In this document: piece by piece, positions 1 through 13,057 of the stretch
Position numbering within the stretch: position 1 is the stretch's first letter
Layout: every line of letters starts with the position of its first letter
Assembly (NCBI GenBank): GCA_963971405.1
Contig: OZ020486.1
Location: forward strand, 36,045,419-36,109,418
Source of the DNA: Psococerastis gibbosa
Taxonomy: Eukaryota > Arthropoda > Insecta > Psocodea > Psocidae
Length of the DNA: 64,000 nt
Direction of reading: 5' to 3'
Position numbers and translations under genes: made by a program
The notes under the pieces: model-generated
The model's database searches: none
The model's input: only the letters and a program-made list of their open reading frames with translations
Told to the model about the DNA's origin: nothing

Positions 1-135
1 TACATCTGGCTGGATAATGGATTATCTTATGATGCGACTGATATTTCCAGCAAAAGCCGCAATATCCATTTCCATGTACGGAAATCGAATCTCCACTGTC
101 CTGAAGTTGAATGGTCGCAAAGGTCACCGTCATGA
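1..135 (+). other. Open reading frame cut by the left window edge
   Basis: From the first base the frame reads YIWLDNGLSYDATDISSK, then NIHFHVRKSNLHCPEVEW, to TGA at 133. An alternative exon end is AAAG|gtcacc at 123. It could be a 3' exon of a gene to the left, or LINE sequence, since a LINE tail starts at 490. Confidence 0.2.
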
Positions 136-489
136 AATTAATCCGTTCGGTTGAAATGCGTCTACAGGTCTGTATGACTTTGGAATGTTATCCATTGTAT
201 GTAATAGATTAAAGGTACTCGTCTCACATATATTTAGTTACGGCATATCTCATTTGCCATTATACTTGTAATGAAATATTACCGTTCGCCACTCGTACTG
301 ATGTTACTCATCGGACCCAGAGACGGCACTAAACCGAAAGCTGGGAAGGCTTACTTGTAGTGGATCCTTGTCCTGACCTTGAACTCATTGATTTTTCGAA
401 CATTATAGGGATTGTTCTCGCATGAATTTTGTCGTATGAGCAACTGTTTTTTGGTGTAAGTCCTCAATGTCAAGTCACACCGTCTACAA

Positions 490-925
490 GTGACCATGGA
501 CACATCAAAATGTATGCTTAACAATGGCACAATGTACATAAATTTGGAAGATCGTGTCCCCAGTGTCGAGGTCCTGAGGCGAATGGATATAGAAGGCGAG
601 TTGCTGCCATGTGATGAGGAAAGTAAAATATCGCTTTCTGCATGTACATTGGTAATATACCAAGGGAAGACAGAAGGAATGAAGGCTCCCAGCAGAAGAA
701 GAACATCCTGGTTGAGAAACCAGAGGCAGTGGTGGTTTTGGAAGAGCACGACTTCCATTTTCAGAGCAGCATTCTCCAAGGTCCAAATTGCCATGATGCC
801 AATTGATTGCCAATCTTCGCTAGAAGAGGCATATATATATATAGGTTAGCTGGTCGAGTAGCTAAAGCTATAGCTCGGCTAATATAAATTTTCATTTCAT
901 TTCATATAAAGGAGAAGAAGAACAG
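490..925 (+). mobile_element. LINE 3' tail, end of reverse-transcriptase ORF
   Basis: Degenerate C-terminus ends SRRRTSWLRNQRQW, then IFRAAFSKVQIA, the tail common at the end of arthropod RTE/R1-like LINE ORFs (a basic SRRRTSWL block). A purine-rich GAAGAAGAAC stretch follows at about 913. Upstream domains are absent. Confidence 0.55.
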
Positions 926-1730
926 AAGCGTTACTTATTGAAGTTTGGGTACGATTCAATGAAGCGACATAAATTCACATCAGGCCAAAGTGGAAAACGC
1001 ACAAATAAAGTTTTCCCTTCGAAACCTTTTCCACAACAAACATAAAAAAAGAAGTAAATGCTCCACAAATATTTTCAAAATATTTTGTCAGGCCTCCCCA
1101 CTCCCCTTATTACCAATTTGACTGCCTGGACTGGGGAAATTTGACTGAACTGGCGTGGAATGCTTAGTATCGACAATTCCGAGTCTGCAAAATGTTACTT
1201 TGTACCTATAACAAATTGCCCTGAAATTTACACAGCAGTAGGCCGTACATTTAAACATTCTTCGACCCTCTGGTACAGATGTCATTTATTATAATAATGG
1301 TAACGATAAATCTAATCAGTATACTAGTGAACCATTCTGTGTGACTAGAATTATTATGTTTGGCGCAATGTTTAAAAAAACTTTTACAAACATACTGTAT
1401 ACCGACAAGAAACAAGATTATGCATGACCTGGTTAACAAGGGGCACATCTTTGGTACGCACAACACATCTTTTCATCTATCATAAAGATTGCATCTTTTT
1501 ATCAGGTATTTCGATCTTGCCACTCGAGACTCTCGCATATTTTTTGCACATGAGGCGCCTGTCTCTTGTGCTTTAATTGACAGAAATAGGCGATATGTTA
1601 TGATGTAATAATCTGCGCGCCGTATAAAGTGCGGTAACTAGACTACATTAGTTTCTTATTGAAGTAAAGTTTTCATGCAGCCAAAATTTATTTCTTCATA
1701 TTTTTCTATTTTTCTATTTTTTCTATTTCA

Positions 1731-1912
1731 AAAGGTTAAATCGCGTACAAACAATGTAATGAATGTATCCGATCAACCTCTTCAATCGCCTCACTAAGTC
1801 ACCTGGTAGTTACTTGTGTCGAGTTACGACACGTCTCCGACTGCAACTACTGCAATGTGTGTTGAGACTCGCACCAGCACAAGCACGCAACCACCTTGCC
1901 ACCGAAGTCGCA
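1731..1912 (-). repeat. tRNA-derived SINE, family A
   Basis: Copy of a family whose best member is at 52848. It runs in reverse from an A-rich 3' end to the A-box part and includes cggagacgtgtcgtaactcg (complemented). Confidence 0.65.
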
Positions 1913-2407
1913 AGTACCATTTCATTGGACATGATTGATGGTTGTCCAGTTTTTTATTGTTTTAAAATGATACGTTTCCACGGTGTTCTATACTTCTTGA
2001 ATGCTCCTTGCATTGATGTTCAATAGGAGACTCCCTACCCACACTTTTATCGTCCCTACAATCTTAAGGCCAAAACACTTCCCCATGATCTTCCACTGAC
2101 ATTGGTGCGATAACTAAGAGTAACCTTAAGAAACTGATTAACAAAAAAATATTCGAACGGGTTCCTAGATAATCCTATAGCATTGGATGCAGACGAGAAT
2201 GATTAAGACAATGAAAAGCGATGAATCAACAAGCTTTGCTTTCAGGTTATCTTCTTTGCTTTCTGCGTTCTCTCGCTGCGACTCGGATAAACTTGAGCAA
2301 ATGGAGCTTCCGTTTTTGTCTTTATTTTTTTCACAAAATCACATTTTTCATTAAATATTGATCGTTGAGCCATAAATAAGATTAGAGAAGGAAGATATGA
2401 AAATAAT

Positions 2408-2505
2408 GAACAGGAACAGGATTCGAACCGGAGTCTCAACCTTGACATGAGCTATAATATCCCTTACGGGGCTCTCGTTAACCATTAGCCAACTATCAGA
2501 GATAA
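2408..2505 (-). repeat. tRNA-like segment, probably SINE or pseudo-tRNA
   Basis: Minus strand: tggctaatggttaacgaga and ccggttcgaatcctg. Similar B-box segments on the minus strand are at 61630-61680 and 63490-63520. Confidence 0.35.
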
Positions 2506-2557
2506 GCACCATTATAAAAAATATCAAAGTCTAAAACATTGCAGCATAGCAGAACGT

Positions 2558-2883
2558 GGACCCGTTCAAAACTCTGTACTTATCTTGTGGAGACCCTTCA
2601 CCAAGCGAAATTACGTACTTATCTTGTGCAGGCCCTTCACCAAGCGAAATCACGTACTTATCTTGTGCAGGCCTATTAGCCGCCATATTTATTACGGTCT
2701 ATAGCCCCGCGATGTTTATGACAGTAAATAGTAAATATTTACTATTAACTACAATACAACACTGAAACAAGTCCCTATGAAACTTTCTTTAACTTGCGTC
2801 GACCATCCCGTGGCTGTAGACCTTTATCAATATGGCAGCTAGTGTAGCCTGCACAAGATAAGTACAGAGTTTTGATAGGGTCC
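2558..2883. mobile_element. Fold-back MITE with internal 39-base tandem repeat
   Basis: Terminal repeats of about 32 bases: ggacccgttcaaaactctgt at the left and its near complement at 2852-2883. A second arm (ccgccatatttattacgg) is also mirrored at about 2820-2845. The left arm holds 2.5 tandem copies of a 39-base unit (tacttatcttgtgcaggccc). A decayed relative, including aattgcgtcgac, is near 23790-23920. Confidence 0.65.
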
Positions 2884-2889
2884 AGGTAT

Positions 2890-4415
2890 CTGTTCTGCAA
2901 CGCTGCAATGTGTAAGACTTCGATTGATGTGCAGTATAAGTAATTTTAGACTGGCCCAAGAAGGAAATCATCATTTTTAAAAGAATTGGCGGACGATCCG
3001 TGTGTGGGAGACGAACCAAGTGGCTTCTTATCTAAATTGACGTTGTAGGACAAGTTTGATAAAAATACCGATTAATTTTTGTCAGTCGTCCCGAGAGATA
3101 CCATCTCATATATGCATATGCTCCTGGTCCTTATATGACATGTTGCCTTTGGAGACTACCCCAACCCGTATTGTGTGCAACGACTAGATAGGTTAACGGT
3201 CATGGGCGTTACATCGCCAATTTTATTCATAAGAGATGGTTGTCGCATTGAAAATATAATACATTAGAGCTGGCGACCATAACACCATATCTTAGTCTGC
3301 TGAGAATACGCGTTGCGGAAAATGAAACCGCTTGATAAAGAATTAAAAGAGCTGTTAGTCCTTTGGATTATGTAAGATGAGTTACTGAAGAGTTTTATTA
3401 AGTTATTCCAAAGCTTTTGAGCACGGTACCTAAGATTACAACCTCGGAAATTTTGTAAGTCACGTCATTTTTCAATTTTTTATCTTAATCTAATGAAACT
3501 CAAATAGAGTCAGGTTTTTTACAAACAGGAATTACAAAATTTTTGGCTTTAATAATGTCTAAAATTATGTCTATATACTATTCCGCTAGGGCCACTGAGC
3601 GGTTTGCACTAAAAATAAGGAAATATGCACCAATCTACACATATGGAATATCAGCACTTTCCTTGGCACCCCAGGAATACACCAAATATACTCATGTCCT
3701 ATTTAAATTTATTAAGAGGATATGCTACGAAGAAAATTGGCACCCCAAAATTAAATGGTACTTTTCATTTTTTATTTAATTTTCTATTATACAATATGAT
3801 GCATGAAGTAGTCTTCTACAACTTCCATGAGCCAAATCTTTAATGACTTGCTTTGTTCATTAAATAAAAAAAATAGAATGCCAATAAAAACAACAAATTT
3901 TGGGGTGCTAAAATAATTCTTAAAATTCTTATCTTTCGTGTGCACAGAACCTGTAAAATTCTGTGACGAAATTTTGCATGGGCTCGCACTAGTTTTATAT
4001 TGAACTGCATGCAAAATTGCAAATCGCACCCCCTATACTTCTAATTACATATGGCAATTTGGTTGGAGCAGGCTATAGCTGGTTTAGAGAAGGACAACAG
4101 ACCTATACTAGGAAAAATAGGTTAAATAGCAAAATAGCATTTAGACTATGGGCTGGTAATTGACAACTACTAGTGATAACGCAGATATAGTGTCTTCTTT
4201 GAATGCCTAATATATATTTCCATGTTTATCAATTTTATCAAATTAATTCAATCAACCGCAAACATGTAACCAAACCGTTTGAAATTTTGAATGGGAACTG
4301 CTGTAAATTTTAAAAGACTTTTCTTATCTTGTCAGCGGATTGAACTTTTCCCCCAAGATTCATCGCATTAATGGAGTGTTCATGATCCATGCTGTAAAAA
4401 ATGTCCTTTCTGAAG
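2890..4415. other. AT-rich, no gene called
   Basis: No domain seen. The segment 3957-4165 is open in one plus frame for about 56 codons (GYSWFREGQQTY) without a clear exon boundary. Confidence 0.3.
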
Positions 4416-4574
4416 GCGATCACGTATGTTTTATCGCCAATGATTAATGATGTCTGCAAATTCTTGGGAAGGCGTGACAATTATAGAATTTTCCAAAAAA
4501 TGGAGTTTAAAAAAATTGAGAGGGAACTAATAGTCAGTGGTAATGGCAAAGCGCCAACGCTTGCCCATCTTCTG
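4416..4574 (+). CDS. Candidate exon resembling a Death domain of the Pelle/IRAK type
   Basis: Acceptor tcctttctgaag at 4415 and a strong donor CTG|gtacgt at 4575 bound 53 codons in phase 0 at both ends. The peptide reads VLSPMINDVCKFLGRRDNY, then EFKKIERELIVSG, then GKAPTLAHLL. The order (Pro near the start, a Cys-x-x-Leu helix, an aromatic, Ile-Glu, then a Pro-Thr-x-x-x-Leu-Leu helix) is like Death domains of Pelle and IRAK kinases, which usually go on to a Trp-Gly. The unspliced frame reads RFGQN there. The frame stays open to 4631. This likeness is by eye only. No second exon or kinase domain was seen, so it may be a gene remnant. Confidence 0.33.
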
Positions 4575-4939
4575 GTACGTTTCGGGCAAAACATAAGCTT
4601 GCTTACATATTGTTACTCCAAGGACTTTTAAATGGAAATCAGGGACTAGGAAACGACATGGAAGCCACAATTTGACATTTGCGCCAAATTAGCCTGTGTT
4701 AATGACAAAAAGAAACACGCAACAATGCAAAGCACGAAAAATACGTTATTGTAATATGAGGTATACAACAGATTATATTGATTCATTGAGAGAAACCGTC
4801 AGTAGATTTTGAATGGACACAATTTTTATTTAATGAGAATGGCCTGGGTATTGAAGCCAGGAGAGCGGTGTGCGTCAACCGACTCTTGCTGGGTTGATTA
4901 GTTCGCATTGTTCCATAAAAATTACGATTATGACAGTGC

Positions 4940-5240
4940 TGCGATGACCCACATAGCACAAAAGTATTTGGACATCTTTTTAGCAGCACATCACGAATAC
5001 CTACCTACAGAGAATTAACTCAACTCTATTATTCAGTACAGCTCCTCCATAAGAGTTATCAATGCTCTGCTGACTCTTCCGAGTTCACATGAATAAACTA
5101 AAAAGGCTGAGCAAGTTTAGGTGCAAATGGTGCAGCTAGTAGGATGAAACGGCGGAGCATATACTTTGTGAATGTCCTTCATTTACAAAGCTCAGGTACA
5201 CGATACAAGCATTTCGAATGCACCCTGACTCATAGCATAT
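4940..5240 (+). mobile_element. LINE fragment, C-terminal zinc-finger region
   Basis: DETAEHILCECPSF near 5140-5190, preceded by LSKFRCKWC and two stops, matches the Cys/His region after the RNase H part of R1/jockey-type LINEs. A preceding frame (MTHIAQKYLDIFLAAHHEY) may be the RNase H end. Heavily decayed. Confidence 0.5.
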
Positions 5241-5302
5241 AGCAATACTAGCTTTGCCACTCAATTTTTGGAAAGGAATCGTTAATTTTAACATTATGTA
5301 AT

Positions 5303-5700
5303 GTGCGAATGCACTACACAGTGAAGGTACGCCTAACTATTCCTCACATTGTCATAGAATGCCCTGTCTACTCAAGATACAGAACCTTCCCTCCTAATAC
5401 AGATTTCCAGAAAGCAGTCTCACACAATACAATACTTCTCCAACACACCATTCCTTTTCTTCACTCAGCAGCTCTGGCAAGCCCCATCTAGCAAACAACG
5501 CACTGGTTTAATACAAGCATCGGCAAGCTGCCCTTAGACGGTCACTGGGCAACCCGTTGTCCAGTGCCCTCCTGATCGTAGTTTGCCACACACCATCAAC
5601 TCATGCATACGCAATACAGACAGCCAACACCGGCAAACTACAAACCAGAAAGCGCGTTTACCCACATGGGTATGGCGCCTAAAAAAAAGAAAAAAAAAGG
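5303..5700 (+). mobile_element. Second LINE 3' end with A-rich tail
   Basis: LTIPHIVIECPVYSRYR is the same Cys/His tail motif as at 39.1 kb. The 3' UTR after 5500 includes gacggtcactgggcaacccg and ends in an A-rich tail at 5683-5698. The same UTR, inverted and with a T-run, occurs at 41424-41870. Confidence 0.55.
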
Positions 5701-5702
5701 AT

Positions 5703-5840
5703 CGTACCCTATTTCCAGACCACGATAGGATGACATTTGGAACACTTATAAACATCTTACATAATAAACTTGGTGTTCCGCTTATGCAAGTTTTCGAATA
5801 AGCAAACTGTTCCAAATGTCATCCTATCGCGGGTAGGACG
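5703..5840. mobile_element. MITE family with CCACGATAGGATGACA ends
   Basis: Inverted ends accacgataggatgacattt and its complement. Copies at 11102-11230, 38448-38598 and half at 63692. Confidence 0.65.
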
Positions 5841-6597
5841 TATATATAGTTCAGCCTCCACTTGCTCGTGCTGTTCATTGGGCGCAATGAACCACGTCAG
5901 TGAGCGATAATGACGTAATAATAATAATACCGGTACCAATCGATAATAGTGCCAGTCATATACTGCATATTTCCAAAATCTAGTGGAATATTTCTCCCCC
6001 ATGTCTATCCCGGGAGTTCTCAATGATAGCTCATAAATATTTGTTATTTCATTTATTTAATTTTGAACAAAATACGGATTTGGAGGGGGGTGTACCACTA
6101 AGTCTCTAAGTAGCCATTGTATAGTAGCTTAATACAAAGCAGCTAAAAGATTGCGGCATGTCTCCTAAACTTCTGGTGATTTCAACGAAAGATATCGAAT
6201 CTAAAGTGCAGTACCACAGCAAAACTTATAGATAAGTCTGCTTAACAATATTTGAGCGAAAAATTAATCATAAAAATTAACCATAAAAAATAAGCCACAG
6301 ATGTAATTATGCGATAACCGTCAGAACTGAGTTTTCACTTTCAGTACCAAGAATAAAATATAAGAAAGAAAAATTGGGAAAGCTGTCAAATTGGTTTACA
6401 GCTTGAAGGAATTTACCGCGCGGTAATGATTGTCTGATTGATCAAAAGTTGATGATTGTTAGAAAAGTCCTTCCAGTCAGTTTTCTTCGCTCAATCTTAC
6501 GTCTTCTTCAATAAATTTCCCCGGAGTTGTAATCTTCATTTGCAAGCTTTCTTATGCCCTGTATCTGTATGTAAATTAGATTATCGAGTAGAGGGGA

Positions 6598-6815
6598 AAT
6601 AACAGAACATGTAGATTACTGGCACAGACTTTTACTATCACCCCAAAGGTTGTTGGTTTGTGTCCCATACTTGTTACATTTTCGGAGGGCATATGTAGCA
6701 GGCGATTCCGCTCCTTCCTAGTTGAGTTTAACAGAGGGCTTTTTGGCCTTAACTCCGCTAAGTTGCTCAGTAATAGAACAAGTGGCAATTTATTTATTTA
6801 TTATAAAACGAGTAA
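6598..6815 (+). repeat. SINE, family D
   Basis: Begins acatgtagattactggcac, with a tttgtgtcccatac block and a (TTTA)n 3' end. Relatives at 18236-18680 and 40762-40886. Confidence 0.55.
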
Positions 6816-6819
6816 GGAG

Positions 6820-8035
6820 GAAATAACATAACTTTTAACAAGGTATACTGTATAATATAAGTACAAGTAGGTACAGTATATTAATGTCCTAGACTTAAGC
6901 ATTGTAACGTAGCCTATTTGCAGAGTGTCCATCCATTTAATAGGGCCAGTGAGTCTATAAGTTAGGTATATCCCATTGCTAAAGTGCAGTTATTTCTTAA
7001 TTTTAGCCTAACTATAGGTACGGTATCTTTACCCAGCTGTGTGTACTCCTTAATCAAATCCTTATGACGTTCAGCTTACTTACAGTACAATATTTTTGAT
7101 CTAAATTGCAAATGCAAGTATTGTATATTGTATAGGATTATATAGGGCCTAGCCTATATTGCTTTGTCTGCCTTTTTCATTCAAACAATACGGTAGCCCA
7201 ATTTCAAATTTGAGTGGATAGTTCTAAAACATTCCGGTTTTTTACTGTGCAATAAAGAAAAATGGATTTATAAGCTCATAGTCGCACAAGGATACCATTT
7301 AACAAAATTTTCATCAGCTTGTTCTAAATGAACCAAATCCAGGAAAAGTATGTAGCCTCGGAGTCGCTATTGAAATTGAACAAACATAAAATACAGTAAG
7401 AATTCTAATAAAAATTGTTATGCGAACTAGAGTTAGTAAAACCTAACTAAACGTTATAAATAAAAATTGTCAGAGAAACCCACTAATGGATGGTATAGAA
7501 AAACTATAGTTTTAATTTCATGTTCAATTTTACATTTTTGAAAAACGGTTAGCGTTGGTATTCTTGTCTTTTGAATTCATTTCGGTACATCGCGCTGACT
7601 ACAGCCTATATGGAGAGCACCTTACCATCAACCAAATTTAGCGTATTTAAATTTAAAATATTAGCCTGACATTTCGTTTGTTTTAAATGCTTAGACTGAG
7701 ATTTGCGTTTCCGTTGGTAATATAGTAGGTCCATTACAAAGAAATACGTTTGCTATCAGCCTACCATAACGCACGTACAGTTTCAAAAGAAATGGAGCAC
7801 AGCTGCTAGTACGAATATCTATGAGAATATCGAAAGAAACTGCTACGGAAACATATAATTTTATGCGATAAAGATTACGAGAAGGCAGCTATTGTTATAG
7901 CTAAAAAAATGTTTGCAATTCCGAATAAAACTACCTTTATGCTAATGTTGCAAAATAGGTATCCTTTTTTATTGTCGCACAGAGATCTGGGTTATTTGCG
8001 GGAAAGTCGATAGTTAACTACACAAATACATTGGC
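6820..8035. other. AT-rich, no feature called
   Basis: No repeat ends or coding frame longer than chance were seen by eye. Confidence 0.4.
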
Positions 8036-8037
8036 CT

Positions 8038-8541
8038 GCAGCCCGACCATAGCGATTTTAATACCGGAGTTAATGTCAATTCAATGGTTTAAAATAAATG
8101 AACAGTAGGCTAAATTTCAGAATTTTTTAAATTGTGAGGTTGGCAATACTGAAGAACTGAAGCAAATAAAAATAGCAAATGTATAAGCACATATCGCCCT
8201 AGAAATAAACAAGTTTTAATATTTTTGAATTAATGTATTAAGAATTATAAATAATTTGTCTAAATCTAAGGCAGAAAAAATTAAGAAACTCAACAAAAAA
8301 AAATATTAGCCCAGGGTAGATCCCCTGAAAAATTGTGATAAAAATAGCCGAAGATCATTCAATTGTTTAAATAGACACAATTTGAATTTTCCGCGCTTAG
8401 CAGTCTTGCGACGATTACCAACATAAAAATTTTTTTTTTTTAAATTTACTGAACCTTTATTTTAAACAATTGAATTAATACCATCACGTGACATGGTATT
8501 ATATTAACCCCCCGTATTAAAATCGCCATTATTGGGCTTCT
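8038..8541. mobile_element. MITE family with GCAGCCC ends
   Basis: Left gcagcccgaccatagcgatt, right end mirrored near 8500-8541 (ttaaaatcgccattattggg). Relatives at 16807 and 29144. Confidence 0.55.
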
Positions 8542-9412
8542 GGTATAATTTATTTGTAGTACTTGTAGCCTACTTATATTTTGTGACTTTGACTTTGGTA
8601 CGGCCGTTGCCTCCGAGGTGATGTAGGCCTATTAGTGCTGTAGACTGATAGTCAGCATAGGTTGGGAAGCAACAGACAGTTGGGTCCCGTTAAAGTAAAC
8701 CCGGCATGTTAAAAGCCGTTGGCCCGACTCCATGACAATTGAGCTATCGTATGTTAACTGTTGACCCAGCAGAGTAGGCTACCACCCCTTCTGTTTTCCT
8801 TACACTCAATTTGAGTGACAGGAAATTCACACCGGATTCTCAAGCTGCTAACAATAGAAAAAAAGGAAGCCCATTATGGGAGAAAGTTTCAGCAAGGGTG
8901 GAGCCTCTCAAAAGGAAATACATTTTTATATTGTATTTTCTTCGACATGGAACCGCACTGCATAACTTCTTTTTTTTAGATTTGTAGTGGTTCCCAATTT
9001 TTGTTCAACCTACAGGAATCTGATGTTTTTTTTTACGTTTCCGGATTCAGGATTAAAAATGGCAAGAATGAATCGAGTACAGCTTCTAACATAGGTAGTT
9101 AACAAGTAATTTCCCATGACCGAAATTATATATTTGAATCTTAAATGAATGAATCTTAAATGAATGATGATTGAAAAATTTCCCATGATTTGAATGTAAA
9201 TCATTATTGAAGATTTTAAATGAGTCTGATTAATTTGTTAATTAATTATCAGTCATGGACAAAGAAGGGTAGCCCTTCTCTCTCTCTCTCTCTCTTGGTA
9301 TTAATAGTACAAACATTATTTTTCAAATTAATAATGTACGATATATTTGTTATCATTGGCGACGTGCCTCTGCCATTAACTATGCATCAATTCATTTGTA
9401 TCATGCAACAAC

Positions 9413-9597
9413 GGCGGATTTTAGGGGGGGGGGGTCAGGGGTCTGGACCCTCCCCCCCCCCCCAAATGAAATGAAATTACACTAGATAATATGGGTTTAC
9501 AGAGGGAATTATAAAATAATAATGTTTTTTAATGTTAAAATCCACTGAATCTGCCTGCTGACCTCCCCCCCTAAATTGGAGGTAAAATCCGCCCTTG
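9413..9597. mobile_element. Poly-G/poly-C MITE
   Basis: Left aacggcggattttagggg, right cccctaaattggaggtaaaa and tccgccctt. Long G and C runs inside explain the Pro/Gly-rich false ORFs. Confidence 0.55.
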
Positions 9598-9599
9598 AT

Positions 9600-11100
9600 G
9601 CAACGTTAACTGGGATGTGCTCCTTAGGTACGCTAGGTAGGTACAATTGTACAGTACAGTATTCCAAATCCAAGAAATGAACCCATGTAAACTCTTTCAT
9701 CATTATGAGTTCAATGGAATTTTGGATGATTTGTATCCCCGATTGAAGCCATCAGGGAATTGACCTCAGTAGTAAATCAAAAATTTTGACATATTCGCTA
9801 ACGATATCGCTCGTCATCACGCGGTCTAATCCGTACAGATATCAAGGCTCCTGGCACTGTATCTCTATCAATTTAAGACCGCTATCTATTATAAAATTTA
9901 CTTCCCCATACATAACATACCCGTACTTTATTGGCTCGAACTAAGCCCCCCCGTGTAGTGGGAATAATCATAGCAACATTGAAATTTTCGGCCGTCTCGG
10001 CCTATCCTGGATTTAAGTACCATCATACTTTTAAGTAGGCTACACCTCTAGATATAGGTCAATACTCAATGGCTCGTTTCCAATAATTTAAAATCATTCC
10101 CAACATAAAGATAACATCAAATGTCGGAATGTGTATACATAATAAATTACTTTGAAGCCGATGGGATTAAACGCGATTTGCATTTGTATTTTGTGGATCA
10201 TAAAACTAATCCAAAGATCTTGTACAGTTTCCCGCTAATAAGTTAATCACAAATTATCTTTGGCTTCTTCAGTGTTGAGATAATTTCACCACTAAGCGGG
10301 AGTCATAAATTTATATTAGCAGTACCGCGGTAATGACCCAAATTTTGCTTGACTTTGTAAGGCTATCTCCTCTCGTCCCCCCTATCAACTTGCCGGGTGA
10401 GGCAGGAGAGATAACTTCCTTACTTTCTACAGACCATCTCGACACAAGTGCTCAATCAGATTAGATACTGATCGACTTGGACACTTACATTAAATACAAT
10501 ACAATACCTAACTGTAAGCTGGTGAAGAACATTTTTTGTATGGCGGTCGATCTAAAATTAATTAAAATTTGATTATCCGGCACTAGTTATTACAATAGAA
10601 AAAAAATTACTTTTTGCTCACTGCTTTCATACTTCTACAAAACAATAATCCGTCAGAAAATTCAAGACGGTTATTTATTTTTCGTTAAATTGGGGGAATT
10701 GATGTGATTTTGGTGGACGAGTTCTGGGAACAAAATTGAAATACATAACACAGTAACCCCCTCCCCGTTTAAGGCGTCCTTTCGCAATTAACTTGTTTTT
10801 TTATTTCCTTTTAGACGCCGTTATCCCACCTTGGTGGTGCATGAACAAACCTTCAATTTAAACAGTCAAAATTTGCCATCAATTTTCAAGATGGTGGCCA
10901 ATTGAAAATTTTAAAAATTTATTATGTTGTATGCTTTACGAATATTCCATGTACTGCACGCCAAGAGAAAATACACTTCATCTTGTGATTCAAGATGAGG
11001 GTGGAAGGCTATTTATTTGATACCGTACGAAAAAAGATCATAAATAAAGAAAATAAAGAAAAGTTGTATTATAATATGAAAATACCGTACTATATAGTGC
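9600..11100. other. AT-rich, no gene
   Basis: A hairpin near 10362-10415 (tctcctctcg and gcaggagaga) is the only structure seen. Confidence 0.4.
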
Positions 11101-11101
11101 T

Positions 11102-11230
11102 AGTACTGCCCGATCACGATAGGATAACACTTGGAACACTTATAAAAATCGAATAAACTAGGTGTTCCGCTTATGAAAGTTCTCAAATAAACATAGTGTT
11201 CCAAGTGCCATTCTGTTGTAGTCGGGTAGT
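11102..11230. mobile_element. MITE, CCACGATAGG family
   Basis: actgcccgatcacgatagga at the left, gtcgggtagt at the right. It ends beside the LINE tail at 11236. Confidence 0.65.
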
Positions 11231-11235
11231 GCGAT

Positions 11236-11610
11236 AAAATATAATTGTATATATTGCATCGTACGGAAAACAAACAGCTGCAATGGTTCGGCCACGTCCA
11301 AAGGATGGACGAGAACAGGGTCACTCGGAGTTTGGCGGAAGTAAGACCAAAAGGAAGAAGACCCATCGGAAGACCGAAAGGATTAACTCCCCGGAGCAAG
11401 AGGGAAAACAATGGTCGAGCTGAAGGCGTTAACGTCCGACCGGGGCGAATTCAGGAAATGGGTTCGGGGTGACCTCCCCACCCTGGGCACGCGGCATCAA
11501 GAGGGAAGAAGAAGAAGATGATGATGATGATGAAGAAGAAGACGAAGATGATGAAGAAGAAGACGAAGATGATGAAGAAGAAGAAGAAGAAAAAGAAGAA
11601 GAAGAATTGT
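11236..11610 (+). mobile_element. LINE 3' ORF end with GAA/GAT microsatellite tail
   Basis: Reads RTENKQLQWFGHVQRMDEN, then VRPKGRRPIGRPKG: the WFGHV...RRP-GRP tail of RTE-like LINE proteins of arthropods and other invertebrates. The GAAGAAGATGAT run at about 11498-11607 is the microsatellite tail these elements leave. Confidence 0.75.
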
Positions 11611-13040
11611 ACGGTAGGTATTCATCATAGACGTAATAGGTCACGGTCAGAAACTTTGAGTCGATTTGAATGACGAGCAAATATATCTGGAACGAAGGAC
11701 ATGGTCAAATGACATAAAATTAATGTGTCCCTGGCCGGTAGAGAAAAAATTTAGAGTGACTGTGTGTGTGTGGGTTTTGTTGATCACGGAAATAAATTGC
11801 CTCGTAATCTTCCTTTTCATTTTCAAAATGCTCACCTCTAAATATTGTGTCTTTTGAATTTCAGTTCATGGACACGGATAAGAGTTAAATAGAATTCGTA
11901 AACAAGACGGTTCACAAAATAAAGATTTAGACTGTACGTACATAAAGACCATAATGAACTAATTTTATTCTTTTATATTATATTATACTGCACTGTATAC
12001 CTAATTAAGACAACATACAAGTACATAACCCATGTTGCGTCAGTTGGCTTATATGCATAGGCGCATTTATAGTCTAGGCCAGGGAGGAGGGGAATTAAAT
12101 AAATAAATAAATAGCGTTTAATATGCCAACAATAGGTTTTTCTGATCCACAACGAAGGCATTTTCATTTTCACATAAAAATAAATTTAAAATTATTATAT
12201 ATACACAAAAAATTAAAGGTATTAAAGCGTTAAGCAATCGTCAGATTCATAAAACCCCGTAAACAAATTTTAAAAATAGGTGGGGTAGGCTGGAAAACTG
12301 TTCTAGATCATTATATAGGCACGTTTTTTTTTTTTTTATGTAGGCACGTTAATTTTTCTTAAAATTCTAGACAGTGGGGCCTTGGACAATGAAACCGCTT
12401 CTCGATCTACAGAGTACCGTAGTCCGTACTCCTCGACAAAGTTGTAAAATTACAATTCAAAAATAGGTTTTTAAGAATTGTTAACTACTCATAATACATT
12501 TACGTGAAAAAAATGTAAATGGCGAAGTAGACAATTGTAATCTACAACCACCTGCTGTCAAGTATAGTTAAACTACAGTAGGCCTATATCTATTGTATAT
12601 ACCTTGCGCCAGAACAGTTTTAAAGTTCTGCCACCTGGGGATCAGCCAGTGTGTGGTTTTTGGGAGATTAAATTATAAACGTGGAATGTAAAAATGATTA
12701 AGTTAATAAATAAATAAAGTTAATAAGATAAAATATTATTATTTGTAAATACTATCAAATCATATAGCATACAGTATATCTAACACTACTGCACTACTTT
12801 GTGCGTAACCACCTACCTTACGAATTGAGTTCATTAAAATTACCGATAGGCCACACGAGTGATTTGAGTACGGACATTATAAAACCGGCTATGAAGAAGC
12901 AGAACGCATTGGTTATTATTACCTACGATTGTTACTCGTATATAAAATGAAACGTATGGAAGATATAAGGTAATTCCATGATGTGAGTTTTCGTATATTT
13001 TTATATCAAATTTGAAAAACCCTAAAATCCTGCAGTGGTG
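11610..13040. other. AT-rich, no gene
   Basis: Nothing beyond short homopolymers was seen. Confidence 0.4.
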
Positions 13041-13057
13041 AAAGTGAAATAGAGCAG

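Noticed and set aside
505-813. Two overlapping minus frames of 102 and 147 codons (351-794)
   Set aside because: They are shadows of the LINE tail read on the plus strand.
11429-11680. Poly-Ser frame on the minus strand
   Set aside because: Produced by the GAA/GAT microsatellite after a LINE tail.
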